Positions 20,246 through 28,798 of a stretch of DNA of 64,000 bases are shown piece after piece. The notes beneath the pieces are model-generated. The model ran no database searches. It saw only the letters and a list, made by a program, of their open reading frames with translations, and had not been told where the DNA came from. The translations under genes were made by a program, and so were the position numbers. The stretch is from Sulfolobus sp. S-194. GTDB lineage: Archaea > Thermoproteota > Thermoprotei_A > Sulfolobales > Sulfolobaceae. The DNA lies in contig NZ_CP035730.1 of assembly GCF_012222305.1 (NCBI RefSeq), positions 806,001-870,000 on the forward strand, written 5' to 3'. How positions within the stretch are numbered: position 1 is the stretch's first letter; every line of letters starts with the position of its first letter.

Positions 20246-21786
20246 TACCACATCACCCTATAAGAGGATTGTTGCATCAAACCATATGTTTTCCAATTTG
20301 ATCTCTTTGTTTGAGTTTGTGTTAGTCCAGAATTACTTGCAGTTGTTGCTTTCTTTAATAACCCTCTTTGATATAACGTTGCAGCTAAAGCTGCTTTCAT
20401 TTGCTCTTTTGTTTTTAAGTATTTTACTAATTGTTCTTTCTTTTCAGCTATATATGCAGTTGAGAATTTACCTTTTTGGAAATCTTCTTCCTGGGAAATC
20501 CATTTATATAATTCAATTGTAGTTCTAACTCCGCCTATCTTATAATCATTTAAAGCCCTTATTCCAGCTTGTATTGCATAAGCCCTATTTTCACCATATA
20601 CAATCAGTTTTGAAATTAATGAATCGTAAAATGGTGGTACATAACTACCTAAAGTAACACCGCTATCCACTCTTACGCCTGGACCAGTCGGTTCCTTATA
20701 GTATGTTATAAATCCCGAGCTACCAGTAAAGTCATTTAACGGATCTTCAGCATTGATTCTATATTCGATGGCATGCCCTCTCACTCTTCTGTTTAATTCT
20801 TCTTGGGTAAAAGGTAATGGTTCGCCCGCAGCGATATTTATTTGAAGTTTTACCAAATCTATTCTAAATATCATTTCAGTAATTGGGTGCTCAACCTGGA
20901 GTCTTTTATTTAATTCTAGGAAATAGAATTCTCTTGTAGTATCTGAGAAAACTGTTTCAAATGTTCCTAATGTATAATAATGAATAATTTGACCAAATTT
21001 AATGATAGGTTCAAACATTCTTTCTCGTTCTTCCATTTTGAGAGCTGGCGAAGGAGCTTCTTCAATTAATTTCTGATTTCTTCTTTGAATTGTACACTCT
21101 CTTTCCCACGCTACCACATAGTTGCCATATTTATCTCCTATTAGCTGGAATTCAATATGTCTAGGATTAACTGCAGCTTTTTCAATGTATAAATCTGCTT
21201 TACCAAAGGCTTGATAGGCTAATCTTTTATTCCTTTCCCAAACTTCCACTAATTGGTCCTGATTATCAACACGAGTTATTCCAGTACCTCCGCCACCGAA
21301 TGCTGCCTTCACCATTATTGGGTAGCCGATTTTTTCAGCTAATTTTAGAGCCTCATCTAAGTTATCGACTGGCCCATCAGAACCTGGTGAAATCGGTACT
21401 CCTGCTTGTTTTGCAATTCTTTTACCATCTAATTTACTCTTAATAGCTCTCATAGCATCTACTGGTGGTCCGATCCATGTTAGTCCGGCCTTTACAACAG
21501 CTTCAGCAAAATCTGCGTTTTCAGATAGGAAGCCGTACCCTGGATGAACAGCATCAGCATGGGCCTTTTCTGCAGCATCAATAATGGCTTGAATATTTAA
21601 GTAGCTTTCTAATGCCGGTGGAGGTCCTATATAATAAGCCTCATCAGCATATTTTACGTGTAAAGCATATTTATCAGCTTCTGAATATACAGCAATAGCT
21701 TTCATACCCATTTCTTTAATAGCTTTCATAACTCTTACTGCAATTTCTCCTCTATTCGCAACGAGTACTTTTCCAAAAGGTGGCAT
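20245..21786 (-). CDS. accC: Acyl-CoA carboxylase, biotin carboxylase subunit
   Basis: ATP-dependent carboxylation of biotin. ATP-grasp enzyme with VLVANRGEIAVRVMKA at the N-terminus, the VHPGYGFLSENADFA motif, glycine loop KAAFGGGGTGI, and the ECTIQRRNQKLIEEAPS and ELNKRLQVEHPITEM catalytic motifs. 513 residues, about 60 longer than bacterial AccC, with a Sulfolobales-type C-terminal extension. First gene of the accC-accB-pccB operon. Confidence 0.95.
   Translation of the reverse strand: MPPFGKVLVANRGEIAVRVMKAIKEMGMKAIAVYSEADKYALHVKYADEAYYIGPPPALESYLNIQAIIDAAEKAHADAVHPGYGFLSENADFAEAVVKAGLTWIGPPVDAMRAIKSKLDGKRIAKQAGVPISPGSDGPVDNLDEALKLAEKIGYPIMVKAAFGGGGTGITRVDNQDQLVEVWERNKRLAYQAFGKADLYIEKAAVNPRHIEFQLIGDKYGNYVVAWERECTIQRRNQKLIEEAPSPALKMEERERMFEPIIKFGQIIHYYTLGTFETVFSDTTREFYFLELNKRLQVEHPITEMIFRIDLVKLQINIAAGEPLPFTQEELNRRVRGHAIEYRINAEDPLNDFTGSSGFITYYKEPTGPGVRVDSGVTLGSYVPPFYDSLISKLIVYGENRAYAIQAGIRALNDYKIGGVRTTIELYKWISQEEDFQKGKFSTAYIAEKKEQLVKYLKTKEQMKAALAATLYQRGLLKKATTASNSGLTQTQTKRSNWKTYGLMQQSSYRVMW
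20252..20257 (-). promoter_or_regulatory. Shine-Dalgarno site deciding the biotin carrier start
   Basis: GGTGAT on the minus strand, 6 nt before ATG 20245; it argues against the upstream in-frame GTG 20251. Confidence 0.6.
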
Positions 21787-21887
21787 TTTTACCCTACTTA
21801 TAATAGAGTATTTATGGTTTAAAAAGTTTTAATCTTCCAATTTTAATCATACAGATTATAAAAAGAATATAATTATAATAAGAAAAA

Positions 21888-21943
21888 GAACTCAGTGCTC
21901 GCGCATTTCATCACAGTCAGTTCCCGGATTCCACATCATGCGA
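21888..21943 (-). ncRNA. C/D box sRNA candidate at the end of the ABC permease gene
   Basis: Minus strand: C box ATGATGT (21939-21933), 12-nt guide GGAATCCGGGAA, D' CTGA (21920-21917), 2-nt spacer, C' GTGATGA (21914-21908), 12-nt guide AATGCGCGAGCA, D CTGA (21895-21892). The C box overlaps the permease stop codon. The element is visibly more GC-rich than its surroundings. A TATA-like AAATATATT lies about 25 nt upstream inside the permease gene. Targets not recognised. Confidence 0.72.
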
Positions 21944-23570
21944 GATAAATTCCTTCTTCTGCAATATATTTCTTTCTCGCTAAATCCATTAATTTTCTAG
22001 TAAATAAAATTGAATAAACCGCTACTATTATACCAAAAATCAGAGAAACCCACGATGCTAAGACAATATTTCCTTCATTTGTCGATACATCAATTAATTT
22101 CATCATCCCTGTATGTACCTCTAGATTATAATTCTGTATTATATCAGGCCAATATTCTCCTATTGCTAATCCTCCCCAAGCACTGTTTATGGTACTAGAT
22201 AACCCGGCGATAATATAAGGAAACGTCCCTGGGATGATTACATATCTAAGTTTCTGCCAGAATCTAAAATCATAGTTTTTCATTATCTCCCAATATTGCT
22301 GTGGAAGATTCTTAATACCTATCCAAAAACTATAAAATACATAATAAAAGGTGGATATAAATCCTAAAAATAGAACATAAAATTCATTTGTTAATGGTCC
22401 AAAAATTGAATGTACAAATGGAAGTGTAACTAAAAGGAAAAGTGGATAATATGCTGGGGCTGGAATAGCTGAATACGCTTGAATAATTGGAATTACAATT
22501 TTTTCTACTCTTTCATGAGTAGTAAGATAGTAACCAACGAATATCGCAAAAACGAAAGAAAGTAAAGCAATGATTCCAACTCTTATATAATCAAATAATA
22601 TTGCTATCAAATCAGATGGTAATGTGGAAATTAAGTAACCCCAGATCGAAAGAGGTACAGAAATAATTGTTGATATTGCACCATATAAGATAAGACCCAA
22701 AAGTAAGACTCCTGCGATAATCCCACTTATCTTCCAGAAATACTTATGTTCTTTTTCTTCGTCTTCTTCTTTAATATTAGATCTTAATTTTATAGGTGTT
22801 GGGAAGACTTTTGCTAATTTAGCTGGATAAGATAGGGCATTAACTAACCTTGTAGAGTAACCAAAGTGGATTCTTCCCCTTTTTCTAATAGAGATTTCAG
22901 TATCTAATCCATATCTCTCTACACTATATTTAGAAAATTCTCTAAGTAGTAAAGTAATTACTATAGTAAATATAGCCAAGACTACTATTCCATACAATGC
23001 ATCTGTATAATCTCCTTCACTTACTAAATTAGCTATAACAGTTCCAATCCCAAATACTTGATAAGTATGTGTTCCTACAGCAAACACTTCACTAACAGTT
23101 ATATAAAATAAGGCGTCGGCAAAACTTGGAATTAAATTTGCTGCAATTCTAGGTATAGAAAATGGAATATATAATTTAGTCATAGTTCCCCAGAACTTAA
23201 GTCTATAATTTTCAGAAACTTCTAATAAATCTTCTGGTACAGTTTTAAATGCTTGATACTCACCCATCCAAATATTCCAAGTAACAGCAGTAAAAACAAG
23301 AAATAAGACAGCAAATTCTACTCCTAAACTTCCACCTATATCATATATAAAGAATATTAAGACAATAGGAAAGAAGCTAAATACTGGAACAGACTCAAAA
23401 ACTTCAATCAAACTAATATAAATATTTTCAAATATTTTATTTTTTATACTAGCATAAGCTAAAAGCCATCCAGAAAATATAGAGAATAATATAGTAACCC
23501 AAACCCTTCCAATAGTCACTAAAGAAGCTAGTGTGAAAGTTATCAAAAGTGAAATATTCATATAAATCAT
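21936..23570 (-). CDS. ABC transporter permease, two fused permease domains
   Basis: 544-residue membrane protein made of two binding-protein-dependent transport (nitrate/sulfonate/taurine-type) permease domains, each with several membrane segments; the EAA-like loops are seen around EDLLEVSENYRLKFWGTMTK and LPQQYWEIMKNYDFRFWQKL. A charged linker (KEEDEEKEHK) separates the halves. The upstream ATPase gene overlaps by 4 bases. No solute-binding protein gene is adjacent. Substrate unknown; anion uptake is likely by family. Confidence 0.85.
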   Translation of the reverse strand: MIYMNISLLITFTLASLVTIGRVWVTILFSIFSGWLLAYASIKNKIFENIYISLIEVFESVPVFSFFPIVLIFFIYDIGGSLGVEFAVLFLVFTAVTWNIWMGEYQAFKTVPEDLLEVSENYRLKFWGTMTKLYIPFSIPRIAANLIPSFADALFYITVSEVFAVGTHTYQVFGIGTVIANLVSEGDYTDALYGIVVLAIFTIVITLLLREFSKYSVERYGLDTEISIRKRGRIHFGYSTRLVNALSYPAKLAKVFPTPIKLRSNIKEEDEEKEHKYFWKISGIIAGVLLLGLILYGAISTIISVPLSIWGYLISTLPSDLIAILFDYIRVGIIALLSFVFAIFVGYYLTTHERVEKIVIPIIQAYSAIPAPAYYPLFLLVTLPFVHSIFGPLTNEFYVLFLGFISTFYYVFYSFWIGIKNLPQQYWEIMKNYDFRFWQKLRYVIIPGTFPYIIAGLSSTINSAWGGLAIGEYWPDIIQNYNLEVHTGMMKLIDVSTNEGNIVLASWVSLIFGIIVAVYSILFTRKLMDLARKKYIAEEGIYLA

Positions 23571-24289
23571 GCCTCCGGAGTCTTATTATTTCTTTTCTTT
23601 ATTGGGGTTAGGGCTTTGTATAACTCATCCAGATATTGTGCAAATTTAGGATCTCTAGGATCCCTAGGTCTTTCTAATTCGACCTTTATCTCACCTACTA
23701 CTGTAGCAGGGCTCCCATTTAAAACATAGATTCTATCTGATAACTCTACTACCTCATTAAGATTATGAGAAACTAGTACAGCTGCACGCAGATTAGTTTC
23801 TGGAGAGAATATCATTTGATAAATCTCTTGTCGTAATCCTTCAGCTGTTAATTCATCTAAGTGAGAAAAGGGTTCGTCCATGAGTAATACTATAGGTTCT
23901 GCAGCTAATGCCCTAGCAATGGCTATTCTTTGCCTCATCCCTCCACTAAGTTGTTTAGGATATAGATTTTCAAAGCCAGATAACCCTACAATTTCAAGCA
24001 TTTTTCTTGCAATTTTATCCTCTTCTTCTTTAGGTAATTTTTTATATTTTAGGCCTAACTTAACATTCTCAAGTGCAGTCATCCATGGAAAAGTAGCTAT
24101 TGACTGATGTACCAAAGCGATTTTAGGGGTAGGTTTTGTAATCTTTTTTCCTAATAGTCTAACTTCTCCCTCTCTTGGTTGTATGAAACCTCCTAGAATT
24201 CTTAGCAGAGTAGACTTGCCAATACCAGAAGGACCTATAATTGCTATTAGTTCTTTATCATATGCTGTAATATTTACTCCTTTAAACAC
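23567..24289 (-). CDS. ABC transporter ATP-binding protein (nitrate/sulfonate type); start uncertain
   Basis: Nucleotide-binding subunit: Walker A GPSGIGKST, Q-loop LVHQSIATFPW, signature LSGGMRQRIAIARAL, Walker B VLLMDEPFSHLD, H-loop VSHN. The first canonical in-frame start is GTG 24289, but the frame clearly continues to be coding upstream to about 24353 (WWLDGRILEGINLAYAYIDD), the usual first strand of ABC ATPases, with no ATG/GTG/TTG. A leaderless-looking ATG at 24356 is one base out of frame. See the finding. It overlaps the permease gene by 4 bases. Confidence 0.85.
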   Translation of the reverse strand: MFKGVNITAYDKELIAIIGPSGIGKSTLLRILGGFIQPREGEVRLLGKKITKPTPKIALVHQSIATFPWMTALENVKLGLKYKKLPKEEEDKIARKMLEIVGLSGFENLYPKQLSGGMRQRIAIARALAAEPIVLLMDEPFSHLDELTAEGLRQEIYQMIFSPETNLRAAVLVSHNLNEVVELSDRIYVLNGSPATVVGEIKVELERPRDPRDPKFAQYLDELYKALTPIKKRNNKTPEA

Positions 24290-24518
24290 AAAGTTATCAT
24301 CAATATAAGCATAAGCTAAATTAATTCCTTCTAAGATTCTTCCATCTAACCACCATCTGTTAATTTTTTGAGATATTTATAAATTTTTTCTTTATCTATA
24401 ATTCTAAGGTCATGTATTGACATACTAATTTTATTATTAGGATAATTTAACTCTGTTCAAGTAAATTATCTTAGTAATATATATATAAATCCACATATTT
24501 TGAAAAATCGAAAACAAA

Positions 24519-24527
24519 GTTTATAAG
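24519..24527 (+). promoter_or_regulatory. TATA box of the Tat operon
   Basis: GTTTATAAG, centred 25 nt before ATG 24548: a clear leaderless archaeal promoter for tatA. Confidence 0.65.
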
Positions 24528-24547
24528 TATGTAAAGCGGAATCTTAA

Positions 24548-24832
24548 ATGATAAAAATGGCTCTTGGTTCGGTATATGATGCAGCAATTATAATAGTAGT
24601 TGCCATAATACTGATCTTTGGAGCCTCTAAACTACCAGAAATTTTCAGATCATTAGGAAGAGCTACAGGCGAATTTAAAAAAGGAAAACTAGAAGCCGAA
24701 ATGGAGCTTGCTCAATTACAACAAGTGCAACAACAGCAGCAAACGCAACAACAAAAAGATCTTCAGAGTAAGATTGACGAGTTACAAAAACAATTAGAAG
24801 AACTAAAGAAGCAACAATCACAGAATAAGTAA
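24548..24832 (+). CDS. tatA: Sec-independent translocase TatA
   Basis: Pore-forming Tat component. One N-terminal membrane helix, then the hinge FGASKLPEIFRSLGRATGEFKKG and an amphipathic helix are diagnostic. The tail is unusually rich in Gln (residues about 57-70, QQQQQ runs) and predicted coiled coil (DLQSKIDELQKQLEELKKQ). Start could be ATG 24548 or the in-frame ATG 24557. Leads a three-gene operon with a second TatA/B-like gene and tatC. Confidence 0.93.
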   Translation: MIKMALGSVYDAAIIIVVAIILIFGASKLPEIFRSLGRATGEFKKGKLEAEMELAQLQQVQQQQQTQQQKDLQSKIDELQKQLEELKKQQSQNK

Positions 24833-24849
24833 TTTTTTTCTTCTTTTAG

Positions 24850-24855
24850 GGTGAT
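24850..24855 (+). promoter_or_regulatory. Shine-Dalgarno site of the second TatA/B-like gene
   Basis: GGTGAT followed by 4 nt and ATG 24860. It contains the in-frame GTG 24851, which is therefore unlikely to be the start. Confidence 0.55.
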
Positions 24856-24859
24856 AAGA

Positions 24860-25225
24860 ATGCTTGGAAGTTTAGATGATTTTTTAATTGTTTTGTTAGT
24901 TGGAATATTATTATTTGCTGGTGATAAAAATTCTGTTAATTCTATAAAAAATTTAATGAAAGGCTACAATGAATTCAAGAAAAGAAGAGACGAGTTAATG
25001 GCTGAATTAAGGAGAGAATTAAATGAAGTAACTGAAGAAACTGCTACCCCTGTTAGAGATATTTCTAATAAATTTAGGTCTGGAATACAAGAAATAAATA
25101 GTAATTATTCTGAGGTTAAAAATACTTTTCAAGATATGCGAGTTAAATTACTTGAAGAAAGAATTAAAGAATTAGAGGAGGAAATACAAAAATTAAAGAG
25201 TCAAACTAAGAGTGATACTAAATGA
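24860..25225 (+). CDS. Second TatA/TatB-like protein
   Basis: A short N-terminal membrane helix (DFLIVLLVGILLFAG) followed by a Phe-Lys-rich amphipathic segment and a long charged coiled-coil tail (EERIKELEEEIQKLKSQ). It lacks the FG-x-x-KLPE hinge of TatA, having AGDKNSVNSIKNL instead, so it may act as a TatB-like receptor element. About 121 residues from ATG 24860. Its stop overlaps the tatC start (ATGA). Confidence 0.8.
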   Translation: MLGSLDDFLIVLLVGILLFAGDKNSVNSIKNLMKGYNEFKKRRDELMAELRRELNEVTEETATPVRDISNKFRSGIQEINSNYSEVKNTFQDMRVKLLEERIKELEEEIQKLKSQTKSDTK

Positions 25226-26058
25226 GTATACAAAAACCGAGTACAGATAAAGAAGCTCCTCTGATTGAGCATTTAAAAGAATTAGGGCTTAGAATTAGAA
25301 ATATGTTGATCTATCTCGCAATCTTCTTCTTTATATATTTTGCATTTGGAATTTCTACCATTAAAGTAGATTCATTTACTTTACCTATCTTGTATCCTTC
25401 AATTTATAATAGTATTGCAATTCAATTTACAAATGTGTTTCTAGATAGAGAAAAACCTTCCGGTTTGCATTTAATTACCCTAAATCCTTTTGACCCACTA
25501 TATTCGTCTATGTACGTTTCCCTTCTTTTAGCTATTGTATCTGCATTTCCTTTAATATTTAGGGAGTTTTGGGCATTTGTTGCCCCAGGTTTATACGAGC
25601 ACGAAAAGAGAACGATTAGAAAAGTGTTGTTACCAGCTACATCTCTATTTATAGCCGGGGCTTCATTTGCATATTTTATTATTATTCCTTTTATGATGTT
25701 ATTCGTTTATAAACTAGATCTGAGTCTAGGCGTAGAACCTACATTAAGTTTAAGGGCTTATGTTAGTACAATTGTGACCCTCATGATAGCTGTAGGGGCT
25801 TCCTTTGAATTCCCCCTAGTTATGACATCACTTACTCAACTTGGACTTGTTAAAGCACAAACTTGGAGACAAAATTGGAGATGGGGAGTTCTAGTCTCTT
25901 TTATCATTGCATGGATAATTTCGCCAGGTACGACTGGAGGCGTGATAGAAACAACAATTGCAGTTACTCTATCCAGTTTATATTTTATTGGAGTTATAGT
26001 TTCGTCAATTATCGAAAAGAGAAATACTAAAAACAAAAATGAGTTACTAGTGAAATAA
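25222..26058 (+). CDS. tatC: Sec-independent translocase TatC
   Basis: Multi-spanning receptor for twin-arginine signal peptides. Six membrane segments; conserved LIEHLKELGLRIR at the N-terminus, LLLAIVSAFPLIFREFWAFVAPGLYEHEKR in the first periplasmic/cytoplasmic loop region and the FEFPLVM helix. 278 residues. Last gene of the Tat operon; exported Fe-S and molybdopterin proteins, such as the oxidoreductase at the end of this window, are the likely class of clients. Confidence 0.93.
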   Translation: MSIQKPSTDKEAPLIEHLKELGLRIRNMLIYLAIFFFIYFAFGISTIKVDSFTLPILYPSIYNSIAIQFTNVFLDREKPSGLHLITLNPFDPLYSSMYVSLLLAIVSAFPLIFREFWAFVAPGLYEHEKRTIRKVLLPATSLFIAGASFAYFIIIPFMMLFVYKLDLSLGVEPTLSLRAYVSTIVTLMIAVGASFEFPLVMTSLTQLGLVKAQTWRQNWRWGVLVSFIIAWIISPGTTGGVIETTIAVTLSSLYFIGVIVSSIIEKRNTKNKNELLVK

Positions 26059-26117
26059 CAAAAGTCGAACATATTTTAAAATAATATTTATTTTCTCTGA
26101 CTCTTTCTTATATACTC

Positions 26118-27365
26118 GTGCCTCAAACTTTAACGGAAAAAATACTAAGTAGGGCCTCAGGTAAATCTGTGTCTCCTGGAGAAGTAGTAGAGGTTAATGT
26201 AGATATTGCAGCTTTTCATGACTTGACTGGGTATCACGTAATAGAAGTTATGGAGAAAGCAGGAATGTTAAAAGTTTTTGATAAACAAAAAATTGTGATA
26301 GCTTTTGATCATTTAGCTCCTCCACCAGATGTAAGGAGTGCTGAGATCCAAACTCAAATAAGAAAATTTGTAAAAGAACTAAAGATACCAAATTTCCATG
26401 ATATAAATCTAGGTATCTTGCATCAAATATTATTAGAAAAATATGCTAATCCAGGATATGTGATAGTAGCTGCTGATAGTCATACCACAACTTCTGGTGC
26501 TGTTGGTGCTTTTGCACAAGGTTTAGGTGCAAGTGATGTAGCCGCCGCAGTTATAACTGGCAAAACATGGGTTATGGTTCCACAACCATTTAAAGTAGTT
26601 TTAGAAGGTAAACCCGCTAAATGGATAACTGGTAAGGATGTCGCATTAAAGTTACTGGGAGACTTCAAGGCAGATTACTTTAATGGAATGAGCATAGAAA
26701 TATTTGTAAGAGAACCATCGGCGTTTCCAATGGATTATAGGGCAACAGTATCAAATATGGGAATTGAAATGAATGCAGATGCATTAATGTTTGTTCCAGA
26801 TGAGGAGACAGTTAATTACATTAAGATTAATAGAGGTTACGAACCAAATATTATTAGGCCAGATGAGGGAGCAAAGTATGTTGATGAGTATACCATTGAT
26901 TTAGGAAAATTAGAACCCTTAGTTGCAGCTCCTCATAGTGTAGATAACGTTAAAACAGTTAATGAGGTTGAGGGTTTAGATGTAGATCAGGTATTCATAG
27001 GATCTTGTACAAATGGTAGAATAAGTGATTTCGAGATTGCTGCAAAGATTCTAAAGGGAAAGAGGGTTAAGAGTAGATGTATTGCAATACCAGCATCTTA
27101 TGATTTATTTAAGAAGGCTATGGAGTTAGGCTATATAGAGACTTTAGTTAATGCTGGATGTATTGTTACATATGGTACTTGTGGACCATGTTTAGGAGGT
27201 CACTTTGGTGTCGCTGGTCCAGGTGAGACAATAGTTTCAACAAGTTCTAGGAACTTTAAAGGTAGAATGGGGAGTAATGATTCAAAAGTATACCTAGCTG
27301 GACCAGCAGTTGCTGCAGCTTCTGCTTTAGAAGGGAAAATAACTGATCCGAGGAGATTCTCATGA
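26118..27365 (+). CDS. leuC: 3-isopropylmalate dehydratase/homoaconitase large subunit
   Basis: Aconitase-family [4Fe-4S] enzyme. Cluster cysteines: GSCTNGR and [11 protein letters not shown]; also [14 protein letters not shown]. 415 residues is the archaeal LeuC/HacA type. GTG 26118 is the start, close after a TATA-like AATATTTA. It overlaps the small subunit gene by 4 bases. It acts in leucine biosynthesis, and possibly in the lysine (AAA) route that Sulfolobales use; the specificity lies in the small subunit. Confidence 0.9.
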   Translation: MPQTLTEKILSRASGKSVSPGEVVEVNVDIAAFHDLTGYHVIEVMEKAGMLKVFDKQKIVIAFDHLAPPPDVRSAEIQTQIRKFVKELKIPNFHDINLGILHQILLEKYANPGYVIVAADSHTTTSGAVGAFAQGLGASDVAAAVITGKTWVMVPQPFKVVLEGKPAKWITGKDVALKLLGDFKADYFNGMSIEIFVREPSAFPMDYRATVSNMGIEMNADALMFVPDEETVNYIKINRGYEPNIIRPDEGAKYVDEYTIDLGKLEPLVAAPHSVDNVKTVNEVEGLDVDQVFIGSCTNGRISDFEIAAKILKGKRVKSRCIAIPASYDLFKKAMELGYIETLVNAGCIVTYGTCGPCLGGHFGVAGPGETIVSTSSRNFKGRMGSNDSKVYLAGPAVAAASALEGKITDPRRFS

Positions 27366-27868
27366 TAGTTGAAGGTAAGGTTTTAAAATTCGGTGATAAA
27401 ATAGATACTGATATTATCATACCAGCGAGGTATCTGAAATATACTGATCCGCAGTACTTAGCACAGCATGCAATGGAACCTCTAGATCCAGAATTCTATA
27501 AAAAAGCTTCTGCTGGCGTAATTTTAGTTGCTGGCAAAGTCTTTGGAATGGGTTCATCAAGAGAGCAGGCTGCAATTGCATTAAAAGCTGCTGGCGTAAG
27601 GGCTATTATAGCAGAATCGTTTGCAAGGATATTCTACAGGAATGCTATAAATAATGGTTTGCCAGCTATTGTGTTACCTGGCGTAAGCCAGGTGATAAAT
27701 GAGGGTGATTACGTAAAGGTAAATGTAGAAACTGGAGAAATAGTAGTGAATAATCAGAAAGTTTATAAAGGAAGGGGAATAACCGGAATGCCGTTAAAAA
27801 TACTTGAGAGTGGAGGTTTACTGGATTATTTAAAGAAAGTTTCGGTTCAGAACCAAGGAGGTAACTGA
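27362..27868 (+). CDS. leuD: 3-isopropylmalate dehydratase/homoaconitase small subunit
   Basis: Swivelling domain that completes the LeuCD-type dehydratase. The [16 protein letters not shown] and [11 protein letters not shown] motifs are intact; 168 residues. The substrate-recognition loop reads YLKYTDP. In the characterised archaeal pairs the loop is YLRT in homoaconitase and YLVY in isopropylmalate isomerase, so this one is intermediate. Translation is coupled to leuC through the ATGA overlap. Confidence 0.9.
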   Translation: MIVEGKVLKFGDKIDTDIIIPARYLKYTDPQYLAQHAMEPLDPEFYKKASAGVILVAGKVFGMGSSREQAAIALKAAGVRAIIAESFARIFYRNAINNGLPAIVLPGVSQVINEGDYVKVNVETGEIVVNNQKVYKGRGITGMPLKILESGGLLDYLKKVSVQNQGGN

Positions 27869-27908
27869 AATAAAAAAGTTTGTATACATCTTTTTCAAAT
27901 TATTTCTT

Positions 27909-28145
27909 ATGAGGTTTACTTTCGTTGTACTCTCCCTCATTTTTATGTTTATAGACGAGTCATTTTCACTTTATATGCTTGAAAGGATTTACGGATATGA
28001 GATTTTTAAATTAGCCATTTCATTATGGTTTCTAATTCCTTATTCGATTTTAATATTTCTAGTAGAGTATATTTTGATTAGACTTATATATTTCTCAATA
28101 ATTAAATTTTTGCATTTTTTAAGGCGTTTAATAGTTTTTCATTAG
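27909..28145 (+). CDS. Possible small membrane protein
   Basis: A 78-residue frame with two or three hydrophobic segments ([38 protein letters not shown]) ending in basic residues. Not recognised. It starts 41 bases after leuD behind an AT-rich stretch and overlaps the last 44 bases of the convergent BluB-like gene. Could be chance in this AT-rich DNA; hydrophobic pattern and position slightly favour a gene. Confidence 0.35.
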   Translation: MRFTFVVLSLIFMFIDESFSLYMLERIYGYEIFKLAISLWFLIPYSILIFLVEYILIRLIYFSIIKFLHFLRRLIVFH

Positions 28146-28782
28146 GTATGGTATTCCACCTGTTTTCAAATACTAGGGTTTCTAGGGGTAATCTTTTATT
28201 CCAACCTTTTTCTTCTAGTTCTGGTTTTTCTGGGAATTTAGTCACATAACAGAGAGTCAAATACCCAATTAATTCTACGTCATCCGGTATTCCTAGTATT
28301 CTTTTAACATCTTCTTTTTTAAAGAAACTTACCCAGCCCACCCCTATTCCTTCAGCTGTTGCGGTTAACCATAAATTTTCTATAGCTAAAACAGTGGAAT
28401 AGTTACAGGTCTCTGGAATTGTTAATCTTCCTAATACATAGGGACCAAATCTATTTTTATCACAAGTTATAGCAATATTAACTGGTGATTCAAGTATCGC
28501 ATCTATTTTTATCTTATCAAAAATCTTTCTTTTCTCTTCATCAAGTTTCTTCCTAAATTCTTCTCTTTGACCATCAACTAACTCTTTAATTTTTCTTTTT
28601 ATTTTCTCATCCCTTATTATTATAAAGTTCCAAGGTTGTGAATAACCAACTGATGGCGCTAAATGAGCCGCTAGAAGTATTTTAGCTAATATCTCATCTG
28701 GTATTGGATCACTTTTACAATAACTTCTGATATCTCTTCTTCTTTTTATAACTTCATATATGTCCATGGATAGGTTATCCAT
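28102..28782 (-). CDS. BluB-like nitroreductase (5,6-dimethylbenzimidazole synthase family)
   Basis: Flavin-dependent nitroreductase fold. Matches BluB in order: [29 protein letters not shown], the insert [67 protein letters not shown] and PELEEKGW near the C-terminus. BluB fragments FMNH2 with O2 to make the lower ligand of vitamin B12. Start ATG 28782 or ATG 28767. About 226 residues. If it is true BluB, the organism makes DMB-type cobamide; a related oxidoreductase is the alternative. Confidence 0.78.
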   Translation of the reverse strand: MDNLSMDIYEVIKRRRDIRSYCKSDPIPDEILAKILLAAHLAPSVGYSQPWNFIIIRDEKIKRKIKELVDGQREEFRKKLDEEKRKIFDKIKIDAILESPVNIAITCDKNRFGPYVLGRLTIPETCNYSTVLAIENLWLTATAEGIGVGWVSFFKKEDVKRILGIPDDVELIGYLTLCYVTKFPEKPELEEKGWNKRLPLETLVFENRWNTIPNEKLLNALKNAKI

Positions 28783-28798
28783 AAAGAGGAAATAAAAA

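Noticed and set aside
24656..24790. Gln codon-rich tract as a possible low-complexity DNA repeat element
   Set aside because: CAA/CAG runs encode the TatA coiled-coil tail; no tandem DNA repeat with fixed unit is present.
27362..27870. Possible separate small-subunit family other than LeuD
   Set aside because: Size, motifs and the overlap with the large subunit all fit a LeuD-type small subunit.
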